The position numbers were made by a program, and so were the translations under genes. From contig JACFNC010000004.1 of assembly GCA_019455065.1 (NCBI GenBank), forward strand, positions 186,001 to 250,000: 64,000 nucleotides of DNA, given 5' to 3'. Source of the DNA: Rhodospirillales bacterium. GTDB lineage: Bacteria > Pseudomonadota > Alphaproteobacteria > Rhodospirillales > Magnetospirillaceae. Numbering within the stretch: position 1 is the stretch's first letter; every line of letters begins with the position of its first letter. Below are positions 55,490-64,000 of the stretch, piece by piece. The notes under the pieces were generated by a model. The model was given only the letters and a program-made list of their open reading frames with translations, was not told the DNA's origin and did no database searches.

Positions 55490-56326
55490 CTATCCCTCGA
55501 CCACCACTTCGCGCTGTTCGCCAAGTCCGTCGATGCCCAGGCGCACGACGTCGCCGTCCTTCAGGAACACGCCCCGTCCCAGGCCGACCCCGGGCGGGGT
55601 GCCCGTCGCGATGACGTCGCCCGGGAGCAGCGTCATGAAGCGGCTCAGATAGCTCACGATCTCGGCCACGGAGAAGATCATGTCGGCGGTGGTTCCGTCC
55701 TGCATGCGTTCGCCGTTGACGTCCAGCCACAGATGCAGGGCCTGCGGATCGGGCACCTCGTCGGCGGTGATCAGCCAGGGGCCGAGTGGGAAGAAGCCGT
55801 CATAGGACTTGCCCTTGATCCATTGGCCGCCGCGGTCGAGTTGGTAGCTGCGTTCGGAAACGTCGTTACACACGGCAAAGCCCGCAACGCACTCCAATGC
55901 CTCGGACTCGGTGACATGGCGGGTAGTGCGGCCGATGATAACCGCGAGCTCAACCTCCCAGTCCGTCTTGGCCGACCCGGGGGGAAGGCGGATGGGGTCG
56001 TACGGGCCGCTCAGTGCCGAGGTGTGCTTGCTGAAGACGATCGGCTCGTCAGGGACCGGCATCCCGGCTTCGGCGGCGTGGCTGCGGTAATTCAGACCGA
56101 TGCCCAAGACGTTGCCGATGCCGGACACGGGAATGGCGATGCGCGCGCCGGCTTCCACCACCGGCAACCCCCGAGGATCGATACGCCGGAGGTTATCGAG
56201 GCCTGACGGCGAGAGAGCCGCGGCATCGATGTCGGCGACATGCGCCGACAGGTCCCGCAACTCTCCTTGCTCGTCCACCAGCCCCGGCCGTTCGCGCCCG
56301 GGCGCTCCGTATCGCACCAGCTTCAT
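55490..56326 (-). CDS. Fumarylacetoacetate hydrolase family protein
   Basis: A 278-residue FAH-fold protein starting MKLVRYGAPGRERPGLVD. It has the catalytic/metal motifs GIGLNYRSHAAEAG, DWEVELAVIIGR and ATGTPPGVGLG. Family members include ureidoglycolate lyase, acylpyruvases and hydratases of aromatic degradation; the exact substrate is open. It stands between hemN and the cytochrome cluster. Confidence 0.85.
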   Translation of the reverse strand: MKLVRYGAPGRERPGLVDEQGELRDLSAHVADIDAAALSPSGLDNLRRIDPRGLPVVEAGARIAIPVSGIGNVLGIGLNYRSHAAEAGMPVPDEPIVFSKHTSALSGPYDPIRLPPGSAKTDWEVELAVIIGRTTRHVTESEALECVAGFAVCNDVSERSYQLDRGGQWIKGKSYDGFFPLGPWLITADEVPDPQALHLWLDVNGERMQDGTTADMIFSVAEIVSYLSRFMTLLPGDVIATGTPPGVGLGRGVFLKDGDVVRLGIDGLGEQREVVVEG

Positions 56327-56385
56327 CGACCGCCTCCGCGCGTGCCCACGTCACGACCGCACCCTGCCGGATGCGCCGGCGGGTA

Positions 56386-56943
56386 TCAATCGTCCGAAGG
56401 AGGCAGTTTATGTGCGACCCCCATATGGCAGTCGAGACAGGTCTTGCCATCCTTGATCGCCGTGGGGTGCTTCTCCTGCGGGCGCGGCGCCTGCTTGCTG
56501 ATGTTCATCGCGTCGAAGGAGTGGCAACTCCGGCATTCGCGTGAATCGCTCGCCTTCATGTAGGCCCAGACGCGCTCGGCGAGGTCCAGCCGCTTTTCCG
56601 CGAACTTCTCGGGGGTGTCGATGCTGCCCAGGATGGTGTGATAGACGTCGTTCACGGCCAACACCTTGCGCACGATCTTGGGCGCGAATTCCTTGGGCAC
56701 GTGGCAGTCCGCGCACTCGGCCCGCACCCCCGAGGGGTTGGTGTAGTGAACGCTCTGCTTGTACTCCTGATAAACGGTGCGTTCCATCTCGTGGCACGAG
56801 ATGCAGAACTCCGTGGTGTTGGTGTATTCGAGCGCGCCCGTGAAGCCGATCCACAGGAGGGCGCCGACGGCCAAGCTGGCGATGCCGCCGAACGACAGCA
56901 AACGCCGCCACCACGGCCTTGGGGGGGTGTCTAGCTTCGACAT
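56386..56943 (-). CDS. NapC/NirT-type tetraheme cytochrome c
   Basis: A 185-residue membrane-anchored cytochrome. One N-terminal helix (GGIASLAVGALLWIGFTGAL) is followed by four CxxCH motifs: CISCH, CADCH, CRSCH and CLDCH. The sequence EYTNTTEFCISCHEMERTVY is typical of NapC/NirT/TorC quinol dehydrogenases. It can pass electrons between the quinone pool and periplasmic partners. As the last gene of the fcc-like cluster it could accept or donate electrons for sulfide oxidation. Confidence 0.9.
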   Translation of the reverse strand: MSKLDTPPRPWWRRLLSFGGIASLAVGALLWIGFTGALEYTNTTEFCISCHEMERTVYQEYKQSVHYTNPSGVRAECADCHVPKEFAPKIVRKVLAVNDVYHTILGSIDTPEKFAEKRLDLAERVWAYMKASDSRECRSCHSFDAMNISKQAPRPQEKHPTAIKDGKTCLDCHMGVAHKLPPSDD

Positions 56944-57009
56944 GTACGCAGGGGTCCTCGTGTCGATCAGCGCGCCCGCCGATGTGGGCGCGCTGGTGGC
57001 TCCGGGGCC

Positions 57010-57735
57010 TTATTGCGCCAGGGTTTGGACGTAGGCCACGAGGTCCACGCCGATCTGCGGGTCCAGCGACCGCAGGGCCGGCATTGCCTCGTTCGGCTGG
57101 CCGTTATAGGCCTTGTGCAGGATCAGTGCCGGGTTTCCGGCCTGCGATCCCAGGGCGGGTCCGGTGGTCACCTTCTTGCCGTCGAGGCCATGGCAGCCGG
57201 CACAAAGCGTGTTGTAATAGATCTCGCCCTTGGCGAGGTCACCCTTGGCTTTCTTCGATGGGGCGTCGATGACCTTGTCGGCGTCGAACTGTCCCTTGGA
57301 GACGAAGTTGGCGAGGTCGGTGACGTCGCGTTCGGTCAGCATGGTTTCCTTGTAGGGATGATTCTTGTCGCGCAGGATGGCTGCAATCGCTGCCGAATCC
57401 TTGCCGGCGGCGCCACGAATCCCCTTGATGCCCGTGGCTCTGCGGCCGCTTCCATAGGCGCCGTCCTTGCCCTTGTAATCCCAGCCGTGGCATTCCTTGC
57501 ACCGCCAGGAATCCTTTTCGTATTTCGCATCCTTCGGATAGACGGGGTTCGGATCATCCGGCTTGCCGGCCTTGTTCTCGATGTACCACGCGTCGTACAG
57601 GCGACCGCCCCGTGCGATCGACGATTCGATCTCCGCCGCGACGGCCGTCCCGCCGCCGACCCACACCGCGGCTGCCAACGCGGCCATCACACCCAGCACA
57701 CCCAGCATACGAGCCCGAATAACCGTCCTCGACAT
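57010..57735 (-). CDS. Diheme cytochrome c
   Basis: A 241-residue exported protein with a signal (MLGVLGVMAALAAAVWVGGG) and two CxxCH sites, CKECH (WRCKECHGWDYKGKDGAYG) and CAGCH (LCAGCHGLDGKKV). The first lies in an N-terminal domain of its own type, the second in a class I cytochrome c domain. A GAGAGGGAACG ribosome binding site precedes the ATG. Its position between fccB and the tetraheme gene suggests that it relays electrons. Confidence 0.85.
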   Translation of the reverse strand: MSRTVIRARMLGVLGVMAALAAAVWVGGGTAVAAEIESSIARGGRLYDAWYIENKAGKPDDPNPVYPKDAKYEKDSWRCKECHGWDYKGKDGAYGSGRRATGIKGIRGAAGKDSAAIAAILRDKNHPYKETMLTERDVTDLANFVSKGQFDADKVIDAPSKKAKGDLAKGEIYYNTLCAGCHGLDGKKVTTGPALGSQAGNPALILHKAYNGQPNEAMPALRSLDPQIGVDLVAYVQTLAQ

Positions 57736-57850
57736 CGTTCCCTCTCTCCGTTGCGCGGCGGTGCCGGCGCGTATTCTGTTTTGTCGTTTCGGCCTTCTTG
57801 GAGGCGAGTGGAGCGGCCCGCGCGCGCGGGCCGCTCCATTTCCGGGAGGC

Positions 57851-59131
57851 TCAGCCCCAGCAGTCTTGCGAAACGCTGGCGTACCAGCCCTCGGCGAAGT
57901 CCGCCTCCTTCTTGCGGAACTGGTAGTTGGCCCCGGCTGGGCTGACGCCGCCAGATCCCTTCACGCCGGCGATCTTGCCGTCGGCCACCTCATAGACGGC
58001 GGCCACCGAGATGCCGTAGTCCGGAGCGATCAGGCTGTAGCAGGTATTGATGAACGATGGCGCCACGGGCTTGCGGCCGTTCAACAGGTCGATGACCGCC
58101 GCCGCCGCCACCTTGCCCTGGCTGCTGGCGCTGTAGCCGGATTTCGGCATGGCGCCGGCGATGCAGGCATCGCCGATCACGTGAATGCCCTTTTGCCGAG
58201 TCGATTCGAAGGTCACGGGATCAATCGGGCAGAAGCCGCTGTCGTCGGTGAGACCGGCGGCGAACGCGATGGCTCCGGCCTGTTGCGGCGGAATGACGTT
58301 GGCGACCGAGGCCTTGTGCTTGTCGAAGTCGGTCTCGACGACCATGCCCTTCGCGTCGACCTTGAGGACCTTGCCGTTCTTGTTCGCCGGCACCCACTCG
58401 ATCATCTCGCCATAGGCCTTGTCCCAGCCCTCCATGAACAGCTTCTGCTTGGCGAAGGCGTCCTTGGAGTCGAGGATCAGGATCTTGGATTTCGGCTTTT
58501 TCTGCTTGAAATACCAGGCGACCAGACCGGCCCGCTCATACGGCCCGGGCGGGCAGCGATAGGGGTTGCCGGGCGAGGAGATCACGAACACGCCGCCGTC
58601 CGGCATGGCCTCGAGTTGCTTTCGCAGCAGGGCGGTCTGCGCGCCGGCCTTCCAGGCGTGCGGCATGATCTCGCTGGCGGCCTGGTCATAGCCGGGCAGG
58701 GCGCCCCACTTGAAGTCGATGCCCGGCGATACGATGCACCGGTCGTACGTGAAGGTCGCACCGCCCTTGGTGGTCACCGTCTTCTTCGCGGGATCGATCG
58801 CAACCACGGTGTCGTTGACGACGTTCACGCCGTGGGCGCTGGCCAGACGGTCATAGGACTTGGTGATGTAGGCCATGTCCTTGAAGCCGGCGAGGACGGC
58901 ATTGCTGAATGGGCAGGTGTGGAACACCTTGCTCGACTCGATCAGCGTGACCCGCATGTTGGGATCGCGCCGGCGGATGTACTTGGCGGCGGTGGCGCCG
59001 CCGAAGCCGCCGCCGACGACGACCACATGCGGGCCGGCGGGACCGTTGGCGCAGCCCGAGATACCGAACGCGGAAACGAGACCGGCGGTTCCCAGCAGCC
59101 CATTGAAGGTGCGGCGAGTGAGTTTCGTCAT
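57851..59131 (-). CDS. fccB: Flavocytochrome c sulfide dehydrogenase, flavoprotein subunit
   Basis: A 426-residue FccB/SoxF-like flavoprotein. It has a Tat signal (TRRTFNGLLG), the FAD motif VVVGGGFGGATAA, Cys73 in HTCPFSN (the expected covalent FAD site), and Cys193 (YRCPPGPYE) and Cys364 (INTCYSL) in place of the redox-active disulfide of the family. It oxidises sulfide to sulfur or polysulfide in the periplasm and passes electrons to the cytochrome subunit encoded 15 bases upstream. Confidence 0.9.
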   Translation of the reverse strand: MTKLTRRTFNGLLGTAGLVSAFGISGCANGPAGPHVVVVGGGFGGATAAKYIRRRDPNMRVTLIESSKVFHTCPFSNAVLAGFKDMAYITKSYDRLASAHGVNVVNDTVVAIDPAKKTVTTKGGATFTYDRCIVSPGIDFKWGALPGYDQAASEIMPHAWKAGAQTALLRKQLEAMPDGGVFVISSPGNPYRCPPGPYERAGLVAWYFKQKKPKSKILILDSKDAFAKQKLFMEGWDKAYGEMIEWVPANKNGKVLKVDAKGMVVETDFDKHKASVANVIPPQQAGAIAFAAGLTDDSGFCPIDPVTFESTRQKGIHVIGDACIAGAMPKSGYSASSQGKVAAAAVIDLLNGRKPVAPSFINTCYSLIAPDYGISVAAVYEVADGKIAGVKGSGGVSPAGANYQFRKKEADFAEGWYASVSQDCWG

Positions 59132-59146
59132 GACCGGTGCTCCCCC

Positions 59147-59455
59147 TTACTTTGCGTTCTTGGCGGCGAAGTAGTTTGCCATCGCCGCAAGGTCGGCATC
59201 GGAATACGCCTTGACGATGCGGTTCATGATGGTGGCTTCCTTGGTGCCGGCCTTGTATTCCATCAAAGCCTTCTTGATGGCATCGGCTTTCTTGTTGCTG
59301 AAGCCGGGCATCGAGCCGGGGCTGGCGGCATCGGTGCCATGGCAACCGTTGCAGGCGTCGGCCATGATCGAGATGCGCGTGTCGGCTTGGGCGATCGCGG
59401 GCACGGCCAGTGTGGCGGCCAGCGCAATGGTGGGTATCGCCAATCTACCCTTCAT
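59147..59455 (-). CDS. fccA: Monoheme cytochrome c, probable sulfide dehydrogenase heme subunit
   Basis: A 102-residue exported cytochrome: a signal peptide ending in IAQA, one CNGCH, and the distal Met in PGSMPGF. It is smaller than the diheme FccA of purple sulfur bacteria and resembles the monoheme partner of FccB/SoxF. Its ATG follows GGGAGGGACG, and fccB begins 15 bases after its stop. It is the first gene of a four-gene electron-transfer cluster. Confidence 0.8.
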   Translation of the reverse strand: MKGRLAIPTIALAATLAVPAIAQADTRISIMADACNGCHGTDAASPGSMPGFSNKKADAIKKALMEYKAGTKEATIMNRIVKAYSDADLAAMANYFAAKNAK

Positions 59456-59797
59456 GTTCGTCCCTCCCTAGGGCTGATTTTTACGGTACAGACGTGTGAA
59501 ACTACCAACGAAAGGGCTATCGCGCAATACGATTGAATGCGACTTTCCTAAAATAGAGTCGTTATCGTTTGGAGGTTTGCGGACAGCCGAACGCGTAACC
59601 CCCCTTCCGACAGACGGGAAGGGCACCACCTAACGAGTGATGACAGTCCCACCCTATGGGGGTGGAGTAAAGGCGGCGGCGCTGAAAATGGCTTTGAAAT
59701 GGCTGCTCAATCAACGCGCGCTCTGGCTCTTTGATTGGCGATCCTCTATGTTGCGCCGACCTCGGCTGGATACCGGTGATTACAAGGAGGAGTGACG
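59456..59797. other. Divergent intergenic region between the fcc cluster and pfp
   Basis: No gene is seen here. Two short hairpins occur: CCCTTCC (59602-59608) with GGAAGGG (59617-59623), and CCACCC (59649-59654) with GGGTGG (59660-59665). The segment 59520-59575 is relatively AT-rich and may hold the fcc promoter, but no hexamer pair with proper spacing convinced me. An AAGGAGG ribosome binding site (59784-59790) for the next gene closes the region. Confidence 0.5.
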
Positions 59798-61012
59798 ATG
59801 TTGCGTGGAAAAGTGCTGGTCGCGCAGGGAGGCGGCCCGACCGCGGTGATCAACCAGTCGATGGTCGGTGCCGTCCTCGAATCGAGGAAGTTCCAGAACG
59901 TCGATCTGGTCTACGGGGCCTTTCATGGGGTGCGCGGAATCGTCAACGAGGATTTCCTCGATCTGACGCAGGAAACCACCCACAATCTCGAAATGGTGGG
60001 GGCCACCCCGTCGTCGGCGCTTGGTTCCACCCGCGACAAACCCGACCTGAAATACTGTCAGGAGATATTCAAGGTCCTTCAGGCCCACGGCATCAAATAC
60101 TTCTTCTACATCGGCGGCAACGACTCCTCCGACACCGTGCGGATCGTCAACGAGGAAGCGCGCAAGGCGGATTACGAGCTGCGCTGCGTCCACATCCCAA
60201 AGACGATCGACAACGACCTCATGTGCAACGACCACACGCCCGGCTTCCCCTCGGCGGCGCGGTTCGTGGCGCAGGCGTTCATGGGCGCCAATCTCGACAA
60301 CTGGTCGCTGCCGGGCGTCTACATCGGCGTGGTCATGGGGCGCCACGCCGGCTTCCTGACGGCCGCTTCGGCCCTCGGCAAGAAGTTTCCCGACGACGGT
60401 CCGCATCTGATCTACGTGCCGGAGCGCACGTTCGAGGTCGAGCGGTTCCTTTCCGACGTGAAGGCGACCTACGACCGCTTCGGGCGTTGCGTCATAGCGG
60501 TCAGCGAGGGCATCCACGACGCCTCCGGCCGGCCGATCATCACCCAGCTCGCCAAGGAAGTCGAAAAGGACGCCCATGGCAACGTCCAGCTTTCCGGCAC
60601 CGGCGCGCTGGCCGACCTGCTGTGCGAAGAGATCAAGGCCAAGCTCGGCATCAAGCGGGTGCGCGGCGACACCTTCGGCTATCTCCAGCGGTCGTTCGTG
60701 GGCTGCGTCTCCGACGTCGATCAGCGCGAGGCCCGCGAGGTCGGCGAGAAGGCTGTCCAGTACGCCATGTGGGGCGACGTCGACGGGTCGGTGGCGATCG
60801 AGCGCACCGGCTTCTATTCGGTCGATTACCGCCTGGTGCCGCTGGAGATGGTCGCCGGCAAGACGCGGGTCATGCCGGACGAGTTCATTGCTCCCTCCGG
60901 AACCGACGTCACCGACGCCTTCCGCCTCTACCTGCGGCCGCTGCTCGGCTCGGGCATGCCCGACGCCTACCGTCTGCGCGACAATCGGGTCGCCAAGATC
61001 CTGAAGAAGTAA
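59798..61012 (+). CDS. pfp: Pyrophosphate-dependent 6-phosphofructokinase
   Basis: A 404-residue phosphofructokinase. It has the N-terminal GGGPTAVINQS, the phosphoryl-donor loop FYIGGNDSSDT, and the catalytic PKTIDNDL, where Lys replaces the Gly found in ATP-dependent enzymes and marks PPi use. MGRHAGFLTAAS and EGIHDASG also fit. The ATG at 59798 lies seven bases after AAGGAGG; a GTG six bases earlier would be too close. It works reversibly in glycolysis/gluconeogenesis with PPi. Confidence 0.9.
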   Translation: MLRGKVLVAQGGGPTAVINQSMVGAVLESRKFQNVDLVYGAFHGVRGIVNEDFLDLTQETTHNLEMVGATPSSALGSTRDKPDLKYCQEIFKVLQAHGIKYFFYIGGNDSSDTVRIVNEEARKADYELRCVHIPKTIDNDLMCNDHTPGFPSAARFVAQAFMGANLDNWSLPGVYIGVVMGRHAGFLTAASALGKKFPDDGPHLIYVPERTFEVERFLSDVKATYDRFGRCVIAVSEGIHDASGRPIITQLAKEVEKDAHGNVQLSGTGALADLLCEEIKAKLGIKRVRGDTFGYLQRSFVGCVSDVDQREAREVGEKAVQYAMWGDVDGSVAIERTGFYSVDYRLVPLEMVAGKTRVMPDEFIAPSGTDVTDAFRLYLRPLLGSGMPDAYRLRDNRVAKILKK

Positions 61013-61134
61013 CCTGCCCGGCGCGGCCCCGCCGGCTTTCTCGTTGCCGGCAGGGCCGCTATTCCCCCTGTCTGAAGAACCGCGCGGCCGCCCTGCAAAC
61101 GGGTTGATTCGCCCCAGCCCGCTCTGTATCCTGC

Positions 61135-61164
61135 CCAAGAGATGAATGGAGATTCATTTCTTGG
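61135..61164. promoter_or_regulatory. 30-bp palindromic operator over the tetR start
   Basis: Arms of 13 bases (starting CCAAGA and ending TCTTGG, core ATGAAT-ggag-ATTCAT) form an inverted repeat with one mismatched pair. The ATG at 61146 lies inside it. This is the size and symmetry expected for a TetR-family operator, so autorepression of the downstream operon is likely. Confidence 0.65.
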
Positions 61165-61781
61165 TCTATAGGGCGACTGCTGCCACCGAGGCGCGCAAGG
61201 CCGGCGTCCGCCAAGGCATTCTGGCGGCGACGCGGGAATTGGTCGCGGCCGGCGGTTTCGGTATGGTGCAGGTGTCCGACGTGGCGCGCCGGGCCGGGGT
61301 CGCCACGGGCACGATCTATAGGTATTTTCCCTCCAAGCCCTTCCTGTTCGCCGAAGTGTTCCGCCGCGCGTCGCAACGCGAGGTCGACGAACTTCAGACG
61401 ATCGCCGATCGCAAGGATGCCGCTTCGGCCCGCCTGCGGGACACGATACGGGTCTTCACGACGCGGGCGGCGCGCGCCCGGCGACTTGCCTATGCGCTGA
61501 TCGCCGAGCCCGTCGATCCCTTGATCGAGTCCGAGCGCCTGCGCTTTCGGAGCGCATACGACCGCATCTTCCGGCAGATCCTGCGCGACGGGGTGGAGGC
61601 CGGAGAATTCGTCGCCATCGACATTCCTGTGGCGGCGGCCTGCGTCGTCGGCGCCTTGGCCGAATCGCTGGTCGGTCCGCTGGCCCCGGACGCCCATCTG
61701 TCGGATCGGGAACTCGAGGAATTGATTGGCAACGTGACGGCTTTCTGCCTTCGGGCGACGACCGGGAGGAAGGATCCATGA
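61146..61781 (+). CDS. TetR-family transcriptional regulator
   Basis: A 211-residue regulator with an N-terminal helix-turn-helix (VSDVARRAGVATGTIYRYFPSK, residues about 45-65) and a helical ligand domain. Context with an acyl-CoA dehydrogenase and an acyl-CoA synthetase suggests an acyl-CoA ligand. The ATG at 61146 falls inside a palindrome; a TTG at 61161 could be the true start. Its stop overlaps the next start (ATGA). Confidence 0.88.
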   Translation: MEIHFLVYRATAATEARKAGVRQGILAATRELVAAGGFGMVQVSDVARRAGVATGTIYRYFPSKPFLFAEVFRRASQREVDELQTIADRKDAASARLRDTIRVFTTRAARARRLAYALIAEPVDPLIESERLRFRSAYDRIFRQILRDGVEAGEFVAIDIPVAAACVVGALAESLVGPLAPDAHLSDRELEELIGNVTAFCLRATTGRKDP

Positions 61782-63427
61782 ACCAGACGGCAGGCTTCGA
61801 CACCCACGAAATCATCAACCAGCCGCCGCCCCTGCGGGGCTACAACCTCTACGAATCAGATCCCGCCCTGCGCGAGGGGGTCGCCCGCGAGGGGGCGGCG
61901 TGGGCGGAGGCGGAGCTTTCCGCATGCGGCGCCCGCTGCGGAACGCCCGAAGCAATGGAAATGGGCGCTTTGGCAAATGCCAACGCGCCCGTTCTTCGGA
62001 CGCATGACCGCTTCGGCCGGCGGCGCGACGAGGTCGAGTTCCATCCGGCTTGGCACCAAATGCTGTCGATGCTCTTTCACGAAGGCATCCATTCGGCGCC
62101 GTGGGCGGAACCCCGGCAGGGCGCCCATGTCCTGCGCGCTGCCAAGTACATGATGCTGGCGCAGGTCGAATGCGGCGCCCTGTGCCCGGTGACCATGACC
62201 TTCGGTTCCGTGCCCACCTTGCGTACCGTGCCGGATATCGCCGCCGAGTGGCTGCCCAAGGTGTTCTCGCGCCGGTACGATCCAGCCTTCCGGCCGGTGG
62301 CCGAGAAGTCCGGCGCCATGATCGGCATGGGCCTGACCGAGAAACAGGGCGGCTCCGACGTACGGGCCAACTCCACCCGCGCCATTCCCATAGCCGGCAG
62401 CGACCGCGAATACACCCTGGTCGGCCACAAGTGGTTCCTGTCGGCGCCGATGTGCGACGCCTTTCTGGTGACCGCGCAGGCACCGGGCGGCATGACCTGT
62501 TTCTTCATGCCCCGTTTCACGCCGGACGGGCAGCCGAACGGACTGCGTTTGCAGCGGCTGAAGGACAAGGTGGGCAACCGCTCCAACGCCACCAGCGAGG
62601 CCGAGTTCGCCGGCGCCTGGGCGGTGCGGGTGGGCGAGGAGGGGCGCGGCATTCCGACCATCCTCGACATGGCCACATACACGCGCCTCGATTGCGCCCT
62701 CGGCACCACCGGGATCATGCGCCAGGCGGTGTCCCAGGCGGTGTTCCACGCGGCCAACCGCTCGGCCTTCCAGAAGCGGCTGATCGACCAGCCGCTGATG
62801 CGCAACGTGCTGGCCGACCTCGCCCTCGAGACCGAGGCGGCGATGGCCCTGTGCTTGCGCATGGCCCGCGCCTTCGACGCCCAGGACGATGCGGGCGAGA
62901 CGGCGTTGCGCCGTCTGCTCACGCCGGCCGCCAAGTACTGGATATGCAAGCGCGGCCCCACGCTCGCCGCCGAGGCGATGGAGGTGATCGGCGGCAGCGG
63001 CTATGTCGAAGAGAGCAACCTGCCCCGCATCTACCGCGAGATGCCGGTCAACTCCATCTGGGAGGGATCGGGAAACGTCATGTGCCTGGACGTGCTGCGG
63101 GCGCTCATGCGCTCGCCCGCCGCGCTCGAGGCCTATTTCGCGGAACTGAGGCCGGCGCGCGGGACCGATCCCCGGTTCGACGCCTTCGTGCGCGATCTCG
63201 AGGCCCAATTCGCTGACCGGGCCGACATCGAGGGTAGGGCGCGGCGGGTGACCGAGATGCTGATGCTGGCCTTGCAGGGGGCGCTGCTCATCCGCCACGC
63301 CCAGGCCGCGGTCGCCGACGCCTTCTGCGCTTCGCGCCTGGGCGGCGATTGGGGCCGCAATTTCGGTTCGCTGCCCTCGGGACTTGCGCTCGGGGACATC
63401 GTCGAGCGCGCGATGCCGAAGACGTGA
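61778..63427 (+). CDS. AidB-like acyl-CoA dehydrogenase family protein
   Basis: A 549-residue protein of the AidB clade of acyl-CoA dehydrogenases, of fitting length. It has the N-terminal domain NQPPPLRGYNLYESDPALRE, the FAD-binding MGLTEKQGGSDVRANST and VGHKWFLSAPMCD, and the C-terminal EVIGGSGYVEESNLPRIYR and IWEGSGNVMCLD. In E. coli AidB belongs to the adaptive response to alkylation. Here the partners are a TetR regulator and an acyl-CoA synthetase, so a role in acyl-CoA metabolism is more likely than DNA repair. Confidence 0.88.
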   Translation: MNQTAGFDTHEIINQPPPLRGYNLYESDPALREGVAREGAAWAEAELSACGARCGTPEAMEMGALANANAPVLRTHDRFGRRRDEVEFHPAWHQMLSMLFHEGIHSAPWAEPRQGAHVLRAAKYMMLAQVECGALCPVTMTFGSVPTLRTVPDIAAEWLPKVFSRRYDPAFRPVAEKSGAMIGMGLTEKQGGSDVRANSTRAIPIAGSDREYTLVGHKWFLSAPMCDAFLVTAQAPGGMTCFFMPRFTPDGQPNGLRLQRLKDKVGNRSNATSEAEFAGAWAVRVGEEGRGIPTILDMATYTRLDCALGTTGIMRQAVSQAVFHAANRSAFQKRLIDQPLMRNVLADLALETEAAMALCLRMARAFDAQDDAGETALRRLLTPAAKYWICKRGPTLAAEAMEVIGGSGYVEESNLPRIYREMPVNSIWEGSGNVMCLDVLRALMRSPAALEAYFAELRPARGTDPRFDAFVRDLEAQFADRADIEGRARRVTEMLMLALQGALLIRHAQAAVADAFCASRLGGDWGRNFGSLPSGLALGDIVERAMPKT

Positions 63428-63494
63428 CTGCGCGTGCCATGACCACCAGATGAACCAAGGGCGCCACAAGGCGCCGCCAGAGGGAGGATAAACA

Positions 63495-64000
63495 ATGATC
63501 ACCATTGGGGAATTGCTGGAGAGCAACGCACGCAAGTTCGGCGGTCGCGAGGCTTTGCTGTACCAGGATCGCCGTTACAGCTTCGTGGACGTGGACGTGG
63601 AGGCCACCAGGGCCGCCGCCGCCCTGCAGTCGCTAGGGGTGGAGAAGGGGGACAAGGTGGCGGTCATGGGCCAGAACACCACCGCCTTCGTGTTCGCCTG
63701 TTTCGGTGCGCTGCGCATCGGTGCGGTGATCGTGCCCATCAACCACAAGCTGATGCCCCCGGAGACCGCCTACATCCTGGAGCACAGCGAAAGCAAGGTG
63801 TGGCTGTTCGACGGCAGCCTGGCGGACGTGGCCCGCAAGGTGAGCACGAAGGCCCGCGTGCTGTGCATGGACAGCGACGCGGACGGCTTCGAGCGCTTCG
63901 AGGCGGTGATGGCGGCCGGGCACCCCTACCGGCCCCAGGCGGTGAACAGCGACGATCTCGGCGAGATACTGTACACCTCCGGAACGACCGGCAAGCCGAA
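63495..64000 (+). CDS. Acyl-CoA synthetase (AMP-forming), N-terminal part
   Basis: The gene runs off the window after 168 complete codons. It has the adenylate-forming opening MITIGELLESNARKFGGREA, and ends at the P-loop-like motif YTSGTTGKPK. The ATG follows AGGGAGG at a spacing of eight bases, 67 bases after the AidB-like gene, so it is probably in the same operon. Chain-length or substrate specificity cannot be told from this part. Confidence 0.88.
   Translation, partial: MITIGELLESNARKFGGREALLYQDRRYSFVDVDVEATRAAAALQSLGVEKGDKVAVMGQNTTAFVFACFGALRIGAVIVPINHKLMPPETAYILEHSESKVWLFDGSLADVARKVSTKARVLCMDSDADGFERFEAVMAAGHPYRPQAVNSDDLGEILYTSGTTGKP

Overview
The window is a GC-rich chromosomal segment of an alphaproteobacterium, most likely of the Rhodospirillales/Rhodospirillaceae type. 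This is inferred from the gene order mdh-sucC-sucD-sucA-sucB-lpd near sdhCDAB, a mesaconyl-CoA hydratase/malyl-CoA thioesterase pair of the ethylmalonyl-CoA pathway, an LdtR-like MarR regulator, a PPi-dependent phosphofructokinase and a flavocytochrome c sulfide dehydrogenase. I see no rRNA, tRNA or CRISPR array. Genes are dense, and many pairs share ATGA, GTGA or TGATG junctions.

Layout. 1-10.2 kb: end of an HlyD-like adaptor, priA, a two-domain universal stress protein joined to a P-type ATPase, DUF484-xerC, and an MFS transporter between two small PGPGW-like membrane proteins. 10.3-19.4 kb (minus strand): the 2-oxoglutarate-to-oxaloacetate half of the TCA cycle (mdh, sucC, sucD, sucA, sucB, lpd), with a nested palindromic repeat between sucB and lpd. 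19.9-24.6 kb (plus): a four-gene unit of TonB-dependent receptor, His-rich DUF4198-like protein, NapH-like polyferredoxin and CcdA/DsbD-like protein, probably for metal acquisition or redox handling. 24.6-27.2 kb: lpxR-like gene, zapE and a small secreted protein.

27.39-32.28 kb is the main point of interest. A visibly lower-GC cassette holds only an AAA+ ATPase gene and a subtilisin-like protease gene, matching the IetAS toxin-antitoxin/anti-phage module. It is bounded by 491-bp direct repeats of the 3' end of sdhB that differ at one base. The right copy belongs to intact sdhB; the left copy is a fragment. No recombinase is present. The layout is that of a 4,408-bp circle integrated by one crossover in sdhB, leaving the TCA gene intact.

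32.6-37.4 kb continues central carbon metabolism (sdhA, sdhD, sdhC, mesaconyl-CoA hydratase, malyl-CoA thioesterase). 37.5-52.9 kb is mixed: pyridoxal kinase, a degenerate receiver/GGDEF protein, a Sel1 protein, an orphan Flp pilin beside an LdtR-like regulator, an oligopeptide ABC importer lacking its ATPases, an OmpR-type two-component system with tandem operator repeats, pyrE, a crotonase, pncB and DUF72. 53-56.3 kb: an ELM1-like protein, hemN and an FAH-family hydrolase. 56.4-59.5 kb (minus): a c-type cytochrome cluster (FccA-like, FccB, diheme cytochrome, NapC-type tetraheme) for sulfide-linked electron transfer. 59.8-64 kb (plus): PPi-phosphofructokinase, then a TetR regulator whose start lies in a 30-bp palindrome, an AidB-like acyl-CoA dehydrogenase and the start of an acyl-CoA synthetase.
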